DNA of 64,000 bases from Syngnathus acus (GCF_901709675.1 NC_051088.1:1366001-1430000); one strand, 5' to 3'. Positions 19,863 to 31,673 are shown, numbered from the stretch's first letter. Numbers and translations are program-made. The notes: generated by a model not told the origin, from the letters alone.

Positions 19863-21156
19863 ATCTTGAAGAATCGGTGAAAGCATACATCCAAATAAAG
19901 TAATCAAAACGGCAACACGGTGAGGGGTATCTGAACATCAGAGCAGAGTTTTAACTCACAAACACCTGGTAACAGATGTGAGGAAACGGGAAACACTTCC
20001 TTAAAGTAAGCCTTAAGAACTTTACAGGTTAAGATTAGTCGCAAACAGGTGGTGCATCAATGTCCTTGAGCATCCTGCATTGTTTGAAAATGAGAATGGT
20101 CGCTAGTTTCAATCCCTGCTATGTGTACAAATCATATTCAAAATGCATTTTTTTACAACAAACTTGAGAGCCTCCCCTTCATTTTCAGTGGGAACAGTGT
20201 TGTTGGTCTCCCTTTTTTGCTAGTGCGTCATAGTCTGGAGTAAAATTTGTTGTGGCAATTCTTAGGAGAGATCCGAGGTGTTGGTCCGTTTACCTCGATC
20301 TGTGACGGGTTGATGTTGATGTGGCTGAACGTCACGTCGCGTACGTCGAGCCAAATTGGCCACTCTTTTTTAAACACTCGGCACTGTGTCCACCTTGCTT
20401 TTCCTTGGGCGACTCATTTTAATAGAAGGATTCCAGGGGAAGGTTTGTGGGTGGCTTTAGCGTAAAACTGTATCTGAAAGCTCAGCGCGCGAATTACAAG
20501 AATGCTGTCGTCACAGCCCACGCTCTAAATTCGGGACTGATACAAATAGAGCGCGAGTGCGCCATGTCCGTACTACTGAGTACGTACACGCACTTGCGAG
20601 TGTGCACCGAGCTTTCTGACACGGCTTCCGGTAGTAAATGCGCAGGCGAGCGGTTCCCCATCTACTGGGGAAACGCAGTCATTGCATGCAAAATGACAAA
20701 AAAAATGTTTAATAATACAATTTATTCAGGGTTGGCGGGCCGGATTAAACGGTCCCGTGGGCCGGATGTGGCCCGCGGGCCGTAGTTTGCCTACCCCTGC
20801 CTTAGACAGATCTGGGAGGACATCCCACAATACACCATCCGTCGTCTCATTAGGAGCATGCCGTGACGTTGTCAAGCATGCATACAAGCTCGTGGGGGCC
20901 ACACAAGATATTGAAAAGAATTTTGAGTTGCAGAAAATGAATTTAGGAAAAATGGACGAGCCTGCCACATCATTTTTTCACTTTGATTTTTGGGGTGTCT
21001 ATATACTGAGCCCTCTGTAGGCTGAAAACTTTTATTTCCATCAAAAGATGTGGCATCCTTTTGTTCCTGAGACATTAAACTGTCCAAATCAGTATAGATA
21101 TTTTTTCACCATTGAAATCTGATGTGTTTCCAAAGTGTTTTTTGAGCAGTATGTAT

Positions 21157-21164
21157 ATATATAC

Positions 21165-21209
<45 letters not shown>
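21157..21209. repeat. TA dinucleotide microsatellite
   Basis: A nearly pure TA run ending directly at the Tc1 b terminus. A second run lies on the other side at 22837-22866, consistent with Tc1 b having inserted into a TA repeat. Confidence 0.9.
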
Positions 21210-21212
<3 letters not shown>

Positions 21213-22830
21213 TGCCTTGCGAAAGTATTCGGCCCCCTTGAACCTTTCAACATTTCGCCACATTTCAGGCTTCAAACAAAGATATAACATTTTAATTTTT
21301 TGTCAAGAATTAACAAGTGGGACACAATCGTGAAGTGGAACGAAATTTATTGGATCATTTAAACTTTTTTAACAAATAAAAAACTGAAAAGCGGGGCGTG
21401 CAATATTATTCCGCCCCTTTACTTTCAGTGCAGCAAACTCACTCCAGAAGTTCAGTGAGGATCTTTGAATGATCCAATGTTATCGTAAATGACTGATGAT
21501 GATAAATAGAATGCACCTGTGTGTAATCAAGTCTCCGTATAAATGCACCTGCTCTTTGATAGTCTCAGGGTTCTGTTTAAAGCGCAGAGAGAACCATGAA
21601 GACAAAGGAACACACCAGGCAGGTCCGAGATACTGTTGTGGAGAAGTTTAAAGCCGGATTTGGATACAAAAAGATTTCCCAAGCTTTAAACATCTCAAGG
21701 AGCACTGTGCAAGCAATTATATTGAAATGGAAGGAGTATCAGACCACTGCAAATCTACCAAGACCCGGCCGTCCCTCCAAACTTTAATCTCAAACAAGGA
21801 GAAGACTGATCAGAGATGCAGCCAAGAGGCCCATGATCACTCTGGATGAACTGCAGATAACTACAGCTGAGGTGGGAGAGTCTGTCCATAGGACAACAAT
21901 CAGTCGTGCACTGCACAAATCTGGCCTTTATGGAAGAGTGGCAAGAAGAAAGCCATTTCTCAAAGATATCCATAAAAAGTCTAGTTTAAAGTTTGCCACA
22001 AGCCACCTGGGAGACACACCAAACGTGGAAGAAGGTGCTCTGGTCAGATGAAACCAAAATCGAACTTTTTGGCCACAATGCAAAACGATATGTTTGGCGT
22101 AAAAGCAACACAGCTCATCACCCTGAACACACCATCCCCACTGTCAAACATGGTGGTGGCAGCATCATGGTTTGGGCCTGCTTTTCTTCAGCAGGGACAG
22201 GGAAGATGGCTAAAATTGATGGGAAGATGGATGGAGCCAAATACAGGACCATTCTGGAAGAAAACCTGTTGGAGTCTGCAAAAGACCTGAGACTGGGACG
22301 GAGATTTATCTTCCAACAGGACAATGATCCAAAACATAAAGCCAAATCTACAATGGAATGGTTCACAAATAGACGTATCCAGGTGTTAGAATGGCCAAGT
22401 CAAAGTCCAGACCTGAATCCAATCGAGAATCTGTGGAAAGAGCTGAAGACTGCTGTTCACAAACGCTCTCTATCCAACCTCACTGAGCTCGAGCTGTTTT
22501 GCAAGGAAGAATGGGCAAGAATTCCAGTCTCTCGATGTGCAAAACTGATAGAGACATACCCCAAGCGACTTGCAGCTGTAATTGCAGCAGAAGGTGGCGC
22601 TACAAAGTATTAGCGCAAGGGGGCCGAATAATATTGCACGCCCCACTTTTCAGTTTTTTATTTGTTAAAAAAGTTTAAATTATCCAAGAAATTTTGTTCC
22701 ACTTCACGATTGTGTCCCACTTGTTGTTGATTCTTGACAAAAAATTAAACTTTTATATCTTTATGTTTGAAGCCTGAAATGTCGCGAAATGTTGAAAGGT
22801 TCAAGGGGGCCGAATACTTTCGCAAGGCAC

Positions 22831-22832
<2 letters not shown>
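21210..22832 (+). mobile_element. Tc1-type transposon b, full length
   Basis: Terminal repeats CAGTGCCTTGCGAAAGTATT at left, and the reverse (CTTTCGCAAGGCACTG) at right. It has long subterminal repeats and TA repeats outside. The length of 1623 bp is normal for fish Tc1 elements. The transposase is nearly complete. Confidence 0.95.
21596..22613 (+). pseudogene. Tc1 transposase with two lesions
   Basis: Starts MKTKEHTRQVRDTVVEKFKA with the N-terminal helix-turn-helix (KISQALNISRSTVQAI). A GRPSKL segment is followed by an in-frame TAA at 21785-21787. The second helix-turn-helix (TTISRALHKSGL) follows. Near 22022 a small deletion shifts the frame. The catalytic region then reads WSDETKIELFG (first D), QQDNDPKH (second D) and SPDLNPIENLW (E), so the DD34E triad is intact. 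The frame ends GGATKY. Length fits the usual 340 or so residues. One nonsense codon and one frameshift are the only visible defects. Confidence 0.9.
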
Positions 22833-22867
<35 letters not shown>

Positions 22868-22959
22868 TGTCCTGACTCCGAAGCGTCGACTTTTTCACCA
22901 GCTAGGCAGCGAGCGAACGATGCCCCAAATAATCAGACTTCCATATCCTTAGTCGGGCT

Positions 22960-23060
22960 TGTCTTCAGGATGTGGATATGGGTTACTAGAACCATGTCCT
23001 GTGGTTTGATGACACCAAGATAAACATATTTGGTTGGAATAAGTTCAAATACTGGGAATG
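22960..23060 (+). pseudogene. Small Tc1 transposase fragment
   Basis: The frame includes NHVLWFDDTKINIFGWN, an eroded version of the VLWSDETKINLFG motif around the first catalytic aspartate. No termini are found. Confidence 0.55.
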
Positions 23061-23640
23061 GGGAGAATGTAGATGTTTTAATAAGGGAGAATTCTTGGAA
23101 TCAGTAGGCATAAACTGAATAGTTTAAAGTTGGAACGGGTTAAATCGGTTGAAAAATGTCAAAATTTGAGGGGGGGAAATGAATTAGTCCAAATACTTGT
23201 GGGTCTGGTAATAAGGAGAATGTAGAATTTTTAATATGGGAGAATTCTTTGAATCAGTAGGCATAAGCTGAATAGTTTAAAGTTGTAACGGTGAGAATCG
23301 GTCAAAAAATGTAGAAAGTTTATTTATTGATTTATTTAGACAAGACAGTACCAGTTTGATGAACACTAAAGATATAGACATATATGCAAACATCCCAGTG
23401 CAAAACCAGTCGGAATTAGCCGGAGCTAAATTTCGTCTGTTGTCCTCAAAGTAGAAGGGAATAACTAAATTTTATAAAATTTTGCGGGAATTTTAAAGGT
23501 GAAAATATGGAGTTTTTGAAACTTGGTAATTTTAAGAATGTTGAAAATCCTCTCCAATGTGAATTGAATGAGCTGAATGATGTGAATTTCAAATGGAATG
23601 AATGGTAAAAATCTGGCTAAAAGTGCACGGAATAAAATAT
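23060..23640. repeat. AT-rich dispersed repeat of unknown class
   Basis: Shares word-level similarity (GGAGAATTCTTGGAATCAGT, AATCGGTTGAA, TGAATTTCAAA) with 48560-49070 and 61075-61675. No coding region or termini are recognised. A short insert from another common repeat lies near 23318-23450. Confidence 0.5.
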
Positions 23641-23653
23641 AATAATAATATTA

Positions 23654-24142
23654 CCGTTTTTTTCCGTGTATAATGCGCAAAATTTAACTAATTTATTGTC
23701 CAAAAATCTGGGGTGTGCATTATACATGGGTACAATTTTTATTTTATTTTTTATCCGGATATCATACGGAGGCCGCCCTTACAGATGCGCTTTCTTCTCT
23801 GCTGTTCACTTCAAACACGCTCCATACGAACACAATGCTCTCGTATCAGACGCTTGCTCGATCACCTGCTCGTTTGCTGTCACAATGTACCCTACACAAA
23901 TCCGAAACATTTCTTCGCTATTGAGTTTGCTAGCGCATGCGCAGTGATACTGACCGGCAGAATAACATCCGGTTGTTCCCAAAGATGATCTTTTTTCTGA
24001 AATAATTTTACGTTTACGTTATGAAGTAGGAGTCAAAATTTGGGTGCGTATTATACATGGGTACAGGCTTTTTTCCAGCATCAACATGCCATTTTTAGGG
24101 TGCGTATTATACATGGGGGCGCATTATACATGAAAAAAACGG
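23654..24142. mobile_element. CCGT-A MITE, complete short copy
   Basis: Ends CCGTTTTTTTCCGTGTATAA and ACATGAAAAAAACGG, TA on both sides, 489 bp. It lacks the SINE found in the other copies and shows the uninterrupted sequence at that point. Confidence 0.9.
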
Positions 24143-24324
24143 TATTATTATGATTATTATATTATTATTATTATTATGAATAATGAAAAATAAAAAATTT
24201 GCCTTCACACAATGAATTGAGTGGTGTCAAATAACATATGGCATATGCCTTCACACAAAGTACAGCAATAACATGTATGCCTTCGCCTTCACAAAATAAT
24301 AAAGTACAGGAAAGTGTGTAAAGT

Positions 24325-24600
24325 ACAGGGGGGATTCCAGAAAGCAGATTCAACATACTCTGAGTCTATCCCTGAACTCTGAGATGACTTACTCTGAAAT
24401 GGGAGACTGAATATTCAGTTCCAGAAAATCTGATCTGAGTTATTTCAATCAACTCTGAGTATGTTCACCTGGAGTTACGCGCATGGATTAGCCTAGACCA
24501 GCTAACATCAGACGAAAGGCAGTCTACACCCTCAACTGGTCGCCACCCAGTCACAGGGCACACATATAAAACAACCATTCACAACCACTTGCACACCGCC
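24325..24600. repeat. Harbinger-like MITE arm and other repeat debris
   Basis: GGGATTCCAGAAAGCAG, then repeated ACTCTGAGT and CAACTCTGAG words, resemble the ends of fish Harbinger MITEs. From about 24519 comes a common repeat piece (CTGGTCGCCACCCAGTC), cut by the LINE at 24618. Bases 24150-24324 are AT-rich and unassigned. Confidence 0.5.
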
Positions 24601-24617
24601 ACTGAACAGGAATCGAT

Positions 24618-26170
24618 CTGACGGGTGTCTTCACGGACATCTTTAACACTTCCCTGCGGCAGGCCATCGTCCCGTCGTGTTTCAAAGCTGCCACCATCGT
24701 ACCTGTGCCGAAGAAGCCTGCTCCGTCCTGCTTCAATGACTACCGCCCCGTGGCACTTACGCCCATCATCATGAAGTGCTTTGAGCGGCTTGTCTTGGAG
24801 CACATCCGGTCAGTTCTCCCCCCCACCATTGACCCCTTCCAGTTTGCGTACCGGGCCAAACGGTCCTCTGAGGATGCCATCTGCTCTGCCCTCCACTCGG
24901 CCCTCACCCACCTGGAGGGGAAGGACTCGTATGTGAGGTTGCTGTTTGTGGACTTCAGTTCTGCCTTCAACACCATTGTGCCGCAGCGTCTCATCGGCAA
25001 ACTTGACAAGCTGGGCCTCAGTACCTGCCTCTGCAACTGGCTACTGGACTTCCTCTGTCAGAGGCCACAGGTGGTACGTGTTGGCGACAAGATCTCCGCC
25101 AGCATCACGCTGAGCACAGGGGCCCCCCAAGGCTGCGTGCTCAGTCCGCTGCTCTTCACCCTCCTGACGCATGACTGCGCTGCCACCTGCAGCGGCAACC
25201 GCATAGTGAAGTTTGCTGACGACACGACTCTGGTGGGTCTCATCACCAAGGGAGACGAGACTCATTACAGGCTGGAGGTTGACCTTCTGACCGCGTGGTG
25301 CAGGGACAACAACCTCCTGCTGAACGTCGACAAGACCAAGGAGATTGTTGTTGACTTCCGGAAGGGTCACGCCCAACACCTGCCGCTGACCATCGACGGT
25401 GCTGTGGTGGAGAGAGTGAGCAGCGCCAGGTTCCTGGGGGTGCACATCAGTGAGGATCTCTCCTGGTCCACCAACACCGCGTCGCTGGCGAAGAAGGCCC
25501 AGCGCCGCCTGTACTTCCTTCGGAAACTCAGGCGAGCGGGGGCTCCTCCGGCCGTCATGACTACTTTTTACCGCGGCACCATTGAGAGCGTCCTCTCCAG
25601 CTGTATTGCTGTCTGGGGTGGCAGCTGCACTGACCACGACTTGAAGGCCCTGCAGCGCATAGTGAAAACGGCTAGTAAGACTATTGGTGCTTCTCTCCCC
25701 TCCTTGAAGGACATTTACACCTCCCATCTCACCCGCAAGGCGACCAAGATTGTGAGTGATGTGAGTCACCCCGCTCACTCTTTGTTTGAACTTCTGCCCT
25801 CTGGGAGGCGGTACAGGAGCCTGCGCTCCCGCACCACCAGACTTTCCAACAGCTTCGTACTCCAGGCTGTTAGGATCCTGAACTCGCTCCCCCTTTCAGC
25901 GTAGCGTCCTGTTCTTGCTGTATGCGCACTGGCTCGGTTTTGCCCCTCTTATTTAATGGGTTATTGGTCTGTTATTTATTCATCGCTCATTTTATTTTAT
26001 TTATTATTTATTATTTATGGTTTGTGCCTTCTTGTTTTTGTTTTGTGTCGCCTACTTGTATGTCTCGTCACCGTGGGATGGAGGAAACGGAATTTCGGTT
26101 TCTTTGTGTGTCTTGACATATGAAGGGATTGACAATAAAGCTGACTTTGACTTTGACTTTGACTTTGATA
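24618..26170 (+). mobile_element. Rex1-like LINE copy C
   Basis: 5'-truncated at CTGACGGGTGTCTTCACGG and ends in TTTGAC repeats. It is nearly identical to copy A over its length, suggesting recent activity of the family. Confidence 0.9.
24705..25904 (+). CDS. Rex1-like LINE reverse transcriptase, copy C
   Basis: Open frame of 399 codons from [20 protein letters not shown] to the natural stop after LNSLPLSA. The LINE frame is in fact open from the truncation point near 24619. It has the same reverse transcriptase motifs as copy A, including the catalytic FADD in [12 protein letters not shown] and a [13 protein letters not shown] palm segment. Endonuclease is absent through 5' truncation. Differences from copy A are few scattered replacements (for example [10 protein letters not shown] and FRKGHAQ). 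Confidence 0.88.
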   Translation: MPKKPAPSCFNDYRPVALTPIIMKCFERLVLEHIRSVLPPTIDPFQFAYRAKRSSEDAICSALHSALTHLEGKDSYVRLLFVDFSSAFNTIVPQRLIGKLDKLGLSTCLCNWLLDFLCQRPQVVRVGDKISASITLSTGAPQGCVLSPLLFTLLTHDCAATCSGNRIVKFADDTTLVGLITKGDETHYRLEVDLLTAWCRDNNLLLNVDKTKEIVVDFRKGHAQHLPLTIDGAVVERVSSARFLGVHISEDLSWSTNTASLAKKAQRRLYFLRKLRRAGAPPAVMTTFYRGTIESVLSSCIAVWGGSCTDHDLKALQRIVKTASKTIGASLPSLKDIYTSHLTRKATKIVSDVSHPAHSLFELLPSGRRYRSLRSRTTRLSNSFVLQAVRILNSLPLSA

Positions 26171-26177
26171 TTAGTAG

Positions 26178-26810
26178 TGTCAGTTAATCGAGTTATTAGT
26201 GCGATTAAGCCACCCCCCTTTTAATGCCACTAATTTGTTTAGTCACGCGATTAAGGCCTAATAAAATTTTTACTCTTTTCACGTATTGTAGCAGCACGTC
26301 ACTGGATCTTGCAAGACCGCAAATAAACATCAAGCACGCCACACTGGTGACACTAGTCTTGGCTTGTTGTGCAGAGATTTCCTCTGTTTTTAGAAATAAA
26401 AGCATCATGGTTCATTCTTTCTTGAGAAATAAGAAAACGGGTTAATATGGTGAATCAAGACCGTTATATTGCTGCTAAGTTAAAGAAAAACTAGGTTTGT
26501 TGCACTATAGGCTGAGTTCTTGTTTACATTTTATATGCATATTATAGTTTTTAGATTGCCCAAATTTTGAATTCTTAACCACTGTTGAGGGGCTGTTTGT
26601 GTGACCTTTTATAAATTCAATCCAATAAAAAATATGTCTGCAAAAGAAAAGCAATCCTCTTCTTCATATTAAGGGTATCAACATTTGCTAAAATAATGGA
26701 TCAGGAAAAAAATCAAGGGATTTTTTACAATAATTAAAATGGGCAATTAACTAATTAACACAATAATTAGATTCATTGACTTCGAAATTAACACGATATA
26801 AAAAATAACA
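26178..26810. repeat. Dispersed repeat with ATTA-type inverted words, copy 1
   Basis: GTGTCAGTTAATCGAGTTAT at one side and AATTAACACAATAATTAG at the other. It matches 31380-31680 in the reverse direction (CACTGGTGACACTAGTCT is shared with CTAGTGTCACCAGTGTG). It is probably a non-autonomous DNA transposon; the superfamily is not established. Confidence 0.55.
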
Positions 26811-27455
26811 ATCATGAGTGTCAAGTCAATGCGCAAACCTTTCAAATTTGGCCCATTGAGATATCCATAGGCTGCGGTGGCTCATCACTTCTTTGTTTCG
26901 CTGCATTACTGTGCTCCTCCCTGAGTCTTTCACATTTAGATTTGTACCACTTACCTCAAGTGTGCACTCTCTGCCTGTCAGCCCATAGACGTTTGTAATT
27001 ACTAGCCACGAATACGTACATAATCAAAATTTGTGTGAAGGCGAAGGTCTTTTTTACCAATTAACATGCACTCAATAAACAACGCTTCATTTTGGACCAT
27101 GAAATGATTATGTACATTATGGGAGACGTCATTTCCAATCAGTGACTCTGGGGGAGTCACTCATGCGCCAAGTCATATTTTTAGAGGGGCGGGGACAAGT
27201 CATGTTTTCAGCACATTGACGTCTAAAGAGACGTTCGTATTTTAAAGCTGGAACTACAGTATAATAGAATTAAGATTGGTTGTACAGTACATAGTAAAAC
27301 AACTGTTTTGTACTGGAAAAAGAAAAAAAAGATCACATTCAAAGAACCACTTGGAGTGGGAACAGGCTGTGTGAAGCAGAGGTACAACTAATGCAGGAAA
27401 TCCCTGGATTTTGAATTGCTGTATTGAGTCAGCTTTATATAACATTTAAGTGCTT
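26811..27455. other. Unassigned intronic sequence
   Basis: No coding region, terminal repeats or tandem repeats recognised. Composition is ordinary. Confidence 0.6.
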
Positions 27456-27462
27456 TTGTATT

Positions 27463-30200
27463 GATCCATCCATCCATTTTCTTCCGCTTATCCAGGGTCG
27501 GGTCGCGGGGGCAGCAGCTTTAGGAGGGACTCCCAGACTTCCCTCTTCCCCAGCCACTTCATCCAGCTCATCCCGGGGGATCCCAAGAAGTTCCCAGGCC
27601 AGCCGAGAGACATAGTCTCTCCAGCGCGTCCTGGGTCGTCTACAGGGTCTCCTACCGGTGGGACATGCCCGGAACACCTCCCCAGGGAGATGTCCAGGAG
27701 ACAGCCTGATGAGATTCCCGAGCCACCTCATCTGGCTCCTCTCAACGTGGAGGAGCAGCGGCTCTACTCCGAGTCTCTCCCGGATGACTGAGCTTCTCAC
27801 CTTATCCCTAAGGGAGAGACCGGACACCCTGCGGAGGAAACTTATTTTGGCCGCTTGTATCCGGGATCTCGTTCTTTTGGTCACGACCCATAGCTCGTGA
27901 CCATAGGTGAGGATAGGAGCGTAGATTAACCGGTAAATTGAGAGCTTTGCCTTTTGGCTCAGCTCTCTCTTTACCACGACGGACCGGTACAGAGTCTGCA
28001 TTACTGCCGACACTGCACCGATCCGACTGTCGATCTCACGCTGCATCTTGCCCTCACTCGTGAACAACACCCCTAGATACTTGAACTCCTCCACTTGGGG
28101 CAGGATCTCATCCCCGATCCAGGGAGGGCATTCCACCCTTTTCCGACAGAGGACCATGGACTCAGATTTGGAGGTGCTGACCCTCATCCCGACTGCTTCA
28201 CACTCGGCTCCGAACCGCTCCAGTGAGAGCTGGAGATCACGGCTTGAAGAAGCCAACAGCACCACGTCGTCTGCAAAAACCAGAGACGCAATGCTGAGGT
28301 CCCCCAACCGGACACACCTTGGCAGCGCCTAGAAATTCTGCCCATAAAAATTATGAACAGAATCGGTGACAAAGGGCAGCCTTGGCGGAGTCCAACCCTC
28401 ACTGGGAACGAATCCGACTTACCGCCGGAAATGCGGACCAAACTCTGGCATCGGTGATACAGGGACCGAACTGCCCTTATCAGTTGGCTCGGCACCCCAT
28501 ACTCCCGAAGCACCCTCCACAGAACTTCCCGAGGGACACGGTCGAACGCCTTCTCCAAGTCCACAAAACACATGTGGACATGTGGTTGAGTGAACTCCCA
28601 TGCCTCCTCGAGGATACTGCCGAGGGTGTAGAACTGGTCCACTGTTCCACGGCCACGACGAAAGCCACACTGCTCCTCCTGAATCAGAGGTTCGACCTCA
28701 CTACGGACCCTCCTCTCCAGCACCCCTGAATAGACCTTACCAGGGAGGCTGAGGAGTGTGATTCCCCTGTAATTGGAACACACCCTCCGGTCCCCCTTCT
28801 TAAAGAGGGAAACCACCACCCCAGTCTGCCAATCCAGAGGCCCCGATGTCCTCGCAATGTTGTACAGGCGTGTCAGCCTTGACAGCCCCACAACATCTAG
28901 AGCCTTTAAGAACTCCGGGCGGATCTCATCCACCCCCGGGGCCTTGCCACCGAGGAGTTTTTTTTAACTACCTCAGTGACTTCGACCCCAGAGATTGGAG
29001 AGTCCGCCTCAGAGTCTCCAGGCCCTGCTTCCACAATGGAAGGCGTGTAGGTGGAATTGAGGAGGTCTTCGAAGTATTCTCCCCACCGACTCACGATGTT
29101 CCGAGTCGAGGTCAGCAGCACGCCATCTCCACTGTAAACAGTGTTGATGGTGCACTGCTTCCCCCTCCTGAGACGCCGGATGGTGGGCAAGAATTTCCTC
29201 GAAGCCGTCCGGAAGTCATTCTCCATGGCCTCGCCAAACTCCTCCCACGCCCAGGTTTTTGCCTCAGCAACCGCCGAAGCTGCGTTCCGCTTGGCCATCC
29301 GGTACCTGTCAGCTGCCTCCGGAGTCCCGCAGGCCAAAACGGCCCAATAGGACTCCTTCAGCTTGACGGCATCCCTTACCGCCGATGTCCACCAGCGGGT
29401 TTGGGGATTGCCTCCACGACAGGCACCAACGACCTTACGGCCACAGCTCCGGTCAGCTGCCTCAACAATGGAGGCGCGGAGCATGGTCCACTCGGACTCA
29501 ATGTCCCCCGCCTGCTTATGCTTGAATATGGTGTTCATTATTGACAATCCGTGTCGAGCACAGAATTCCAATAATAGAACACCGCTCGGGTTCAGATAGG
29601 GGGGGCCGTTCCTCCCAATCATGCCCCTCCAGGTCTCACTGTCATTGCCCACGTGAGCATTGAAGTCACCCAGTAGAACGATGGAGTCCCCAGAAGGAGT
29701 GCTCTCCAGCACTTCCTCCAGGGACTCCAAAAAGGGTGGGTACTCTGAGCTGCTGTTTGGTGCCTAGACACAAACAACAGTCAGGACCCGTCCCCGCACC
29801 CGAAGGCGGTGGGTGGCTACCCTCTCGGTCACCGGGGTGAACCCCAATGTGCAGCCGCCCAGCTGGGGGCCAATAAGTATACCCACACCTGGTCGACGCC
29901 TCTCACCGTGGGCAACCCTAGAGTGCAAGAGAGTCCAGCCCCTCTCGAGAGGGCTTGTACTGGAACCCAAACTATGTCTAGCCGGAAGTTTTCTGCATCG
30001 CACACCAGCTCGGGCTCCTTTCCAGCCAGAGAGGTGACATTCCATGTCCCAAGAGCCAGCTTCTGTAGCCGGGAATCGGACCGACAAGGTCCCTGCCTTT
30101 GGCCGCCGTCCAACTCACAATGCACCCGACCCCTTTGGCCCCTCCCACAGGTGGTGAGCCCATGGAAAGGGGGACCCACATTTCCTTTTCGGGCTGTGCC
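27463..30200 (-). pseudogene. Rex3 endonuclease-reverse transcriptase, broken
   Basis: On the minus strand the endonuclease starts with LALGTWNVTSLAGKEPEL (near 30060). A frame change occurs near 29965. It then reads RPGVGILIGPQLGGC, a stop near 29764, and [19 protein letters not shown]. After NTIFKHK the distal endonuclease motifs are deleted. The reverse transcriptase follows a T-run frameshift near 28960: VVVSLFKKGDRRVCSNYRGI, MCFVDLEKAFDRVPR (motif A), VGLRQGCPLSPILF, another frameshift near 28290, then ASLVFADDVVLLA (catalytic FADD) and the C-terminal RPRTRWRDYVSRLAWELLGI. At least four lesions. Rex3 is known from many teleosts. Confidence 0.88.
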
Positions 30201-30297
30201 CGGCCGGGCCCCATGGGCGAAGGCCCGGCCACCAGACGCTCGCCTTTGAGCCCCACCTCCAGGCCTGGCTCCAGAGGGGGGCCCCGGTGACCCGCGT
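27463..30297 (-). mobile_element. Rex3 (RTE clade) LINE, nearly full length
   Basis: The 3' end on the plus strand begins with CATC repeats (GATCCATCCATCCATTTTCT), the classic Rex3 tail. The minus-strand 5' part begins GCGGGTCACCGGGGCCC near 30297. It contains both endonuclease and reverse transcriptase sequence and is about 2.8 kb. It abuts the CCGT-D transposase copy at 30298. Confidence 0.9.
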
Positions 30298-31318
30298 CTA
30301 ACTAACTGTAGTCTTGAAACAAATCTGAGTAAGGGAAAACATTGCAATAAAATAATGCAAACTGGTTCAAACTTGAGAGTAGCTGAGATCTGTCATGTCA
30401 GAACATTACTCCTCAGAAACATCCTCTGCCTCGCTGTGCTCAGTGTCACTGTCCTCACTCCCATCCTCTGGCTCCGCTGGCTCCTCCCATAGCACATCAT
30501 CCTCACTGCCGTCCAGGGCATTTGATATGCAACATTTTTTAAACCCGTGGATGATGCTCTTTGGGGAAACTGCATCCCATGCGTGGAGGATCCACTCACA
30601 GAGCAAACGTACCGGAGGCTTCTTAATCTTTTCTGTCTGTGTGAGTGCGTGATCACCAGACAGGAGCCACTCTGTATTTCTTTCGCAGATTGCCTTTGAA
30701 TGGTTTGTTGACCACAACATCCAACACCTGCAGCTGACTTGTCATTCCCCCCGGAATGATCACTAAGTCGCCGTTCATCGCCTTCACTTGTTTTTTGATT
30801 GGATCAGACAAGTGTCCACGAAATGCTTCCAATATCAGCATGTTCGTCTTTTTTCTGAGTCCCCCACGCCGTCTGCCCCACACAACCTTGAGCCAGTCCA
30901 CTACAAGCTCGGTCTCCATCCAGCCCTTTTCCTGGGCACGTACAATAATGCCAGCTGGCATCGCCTCCTTCGGCACTGTCTTACGTTTTAAAACGACATA
31001 CGGAGTGAGTTTGGTTCCGTCTGCGAGGCAGGCTAACATGATGGTAACGGGGCTTTTCTCATTTCCAGTGGATTTTATAATAACATATTTCTCCCCTTTC
31101 TTGTGTGCAGTGACAGGTGTTGGCATGTCAAAAAACGCTATTTTTTATTTTTCTTCGTCGTGCTACCGCTATTTTTATTTTTATTCTTCGTGACAAGGGT
31201 TTTCTTTGGCCTGGGGAGTTAAGTTCAGCATTCGCTTTAAAGATATCTGGCGCCATCTAGCGTTGTGAATGGATCTTATTTCAATGCAAAAAAACTTCTT
31301 ATATTCGGGCCAATACGG
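30298..31318 (-). mobile_element. CCGT-D pogo-like element with transposase part
   Basis: Right end TATTCGGGCCAATACGG then TA at 31319-31320. The minus-strand sequence after this end matches the leader of the complete copy at 33881 (GATGGCGCCAGATATCTTTA). The other end is lost at the Rex3 boundary. Confidence 0.8.
30406..31135 (-). pseudogene. pogo/Tigger-type DDE transposase, C-terminal two thirds
   Basis: Minus-strand frame: MPTPVTAHKKGEKYVIIKST, then IMLACLADGTKLTPYVVLKR, GWMETELVVDWLKVVWGRR, MLILEAFRGHLSD, QLQVLDVVVNKPFKGNLRKK. These are the DDE_1 core motifs. The second catalytic residue, normally aspartate in LDAFRGH, is glutamate here; the third aspartate (VLDVVVN) is retained. A frameshift near 30680 is followed by PVRLLCEWILHAWDAVSPKS, IIHGFKKCCISNALDGSEDD and an acidic tail. 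The N-terminal helix-turn-helix and first catalytic aspartate region are deleted. This copy assigns the CCGT-D family to pogo/Tigger. Confidence 0.88.
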
Positions 31319-31379
31319 TATATATAAAAAAATACATTTTTTTCACATTAAATTGACCTGCTGCTATTGTATGCTGCTA

Positions 31380-31673
31380 TAGCGCTGTCAAACAATTAAA
31401 ATATTTAATCGGGATTACATTTGTTATTGTTAACTCATAGTTAATCGCACAGTTTATTGATTGTAAAAAAAATCCCTGAATTTTTTCTCTGCACCATTAT
31501 TTTAGCAAATTTTGATACCCTTAACATGAAGATTGGTTTGCTTCTGCAGAAACATTTTTATTGAATTGGATTCAATAAATTAAAAAGTCACGCAAATACC
31601 CCTCAACAGTCCATTCTAAGCTCAGACTAGTGTCACCAGTGTGGCATGCTTGATGTTTATTTCCAATCTCGCA
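31380..31673. repeat. Dispersed repeat with ATTA-type inverted words, copy 2
   Basis: Reverse-orientation relative of 26178-26810, sharing AAATATTTAATCG-like ends and the CTAGTGTCACCAGTGTGGCA stretch. Confidence 0.55.

Larger units (their letters stand above)
18642..20799. mobile_element. hAT-A element nested in Tc1 a, itself interrupted
   Basis: Ends CAGGGGTGGGCAAACT and AGTTTGCCTACCCCTG. The target duplication CCTTAGAC is exact (18634-18641 and 20800-20807). It contains the BED-finger hAT at 19038-19862. Without that insert it is about 1.33 kb and closely resembles 44312-45602. Confidence 0.93.
17723..20866 (+). pseudogene. Tc1-type transposase, broken
   Basis: The N-terminal frame from 17723 has a paired-like helix-turn-helix (VAQIVQLLQDGTSMGAVARR then STISRAWRRF). 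A premature stop follows NRLSTA near 17971. The catalytic half resumes at 18164 with FTDESRF (first aspartate), MVWGGIS, then LLIHNNAQPH, where the second catalytic aspartate (usually DNA) is asparagine, and PDLNPIEHLWD with the glutamate of DD34E. At 18641 it is split by hAT-A and the last codons QIWEDIPQYTIRRLIRSMP follow from 20808. Three independent defects make it inactive. Confidence 0.85.
17427..21152 (+). mobile_element. Tc1-type transposon a, split by hAT-A
   Basis: Terminal repeats CACTGCTCAAAAAAATTAAA at left and TTTTTTGAGCAGTATG at right. The transposase gene is on the plus strand. The insertion at 18642-20799 breaks it with target duplication CCTTAGAC. The element lies in a TA- and CA-repeat context on both sides. 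Confidence 0.88.

Noticed and set aside
21075-21333. Open frames rich in Tyr and Ile around the TA repeats
   Set aside because: They are translations of TA dinucleotide runs next to Tc1 ends.
28366-29544. Plus-strand open frames over Rex3
   Set aside because: Antisense shadows of the minus-strand LINE coding region.
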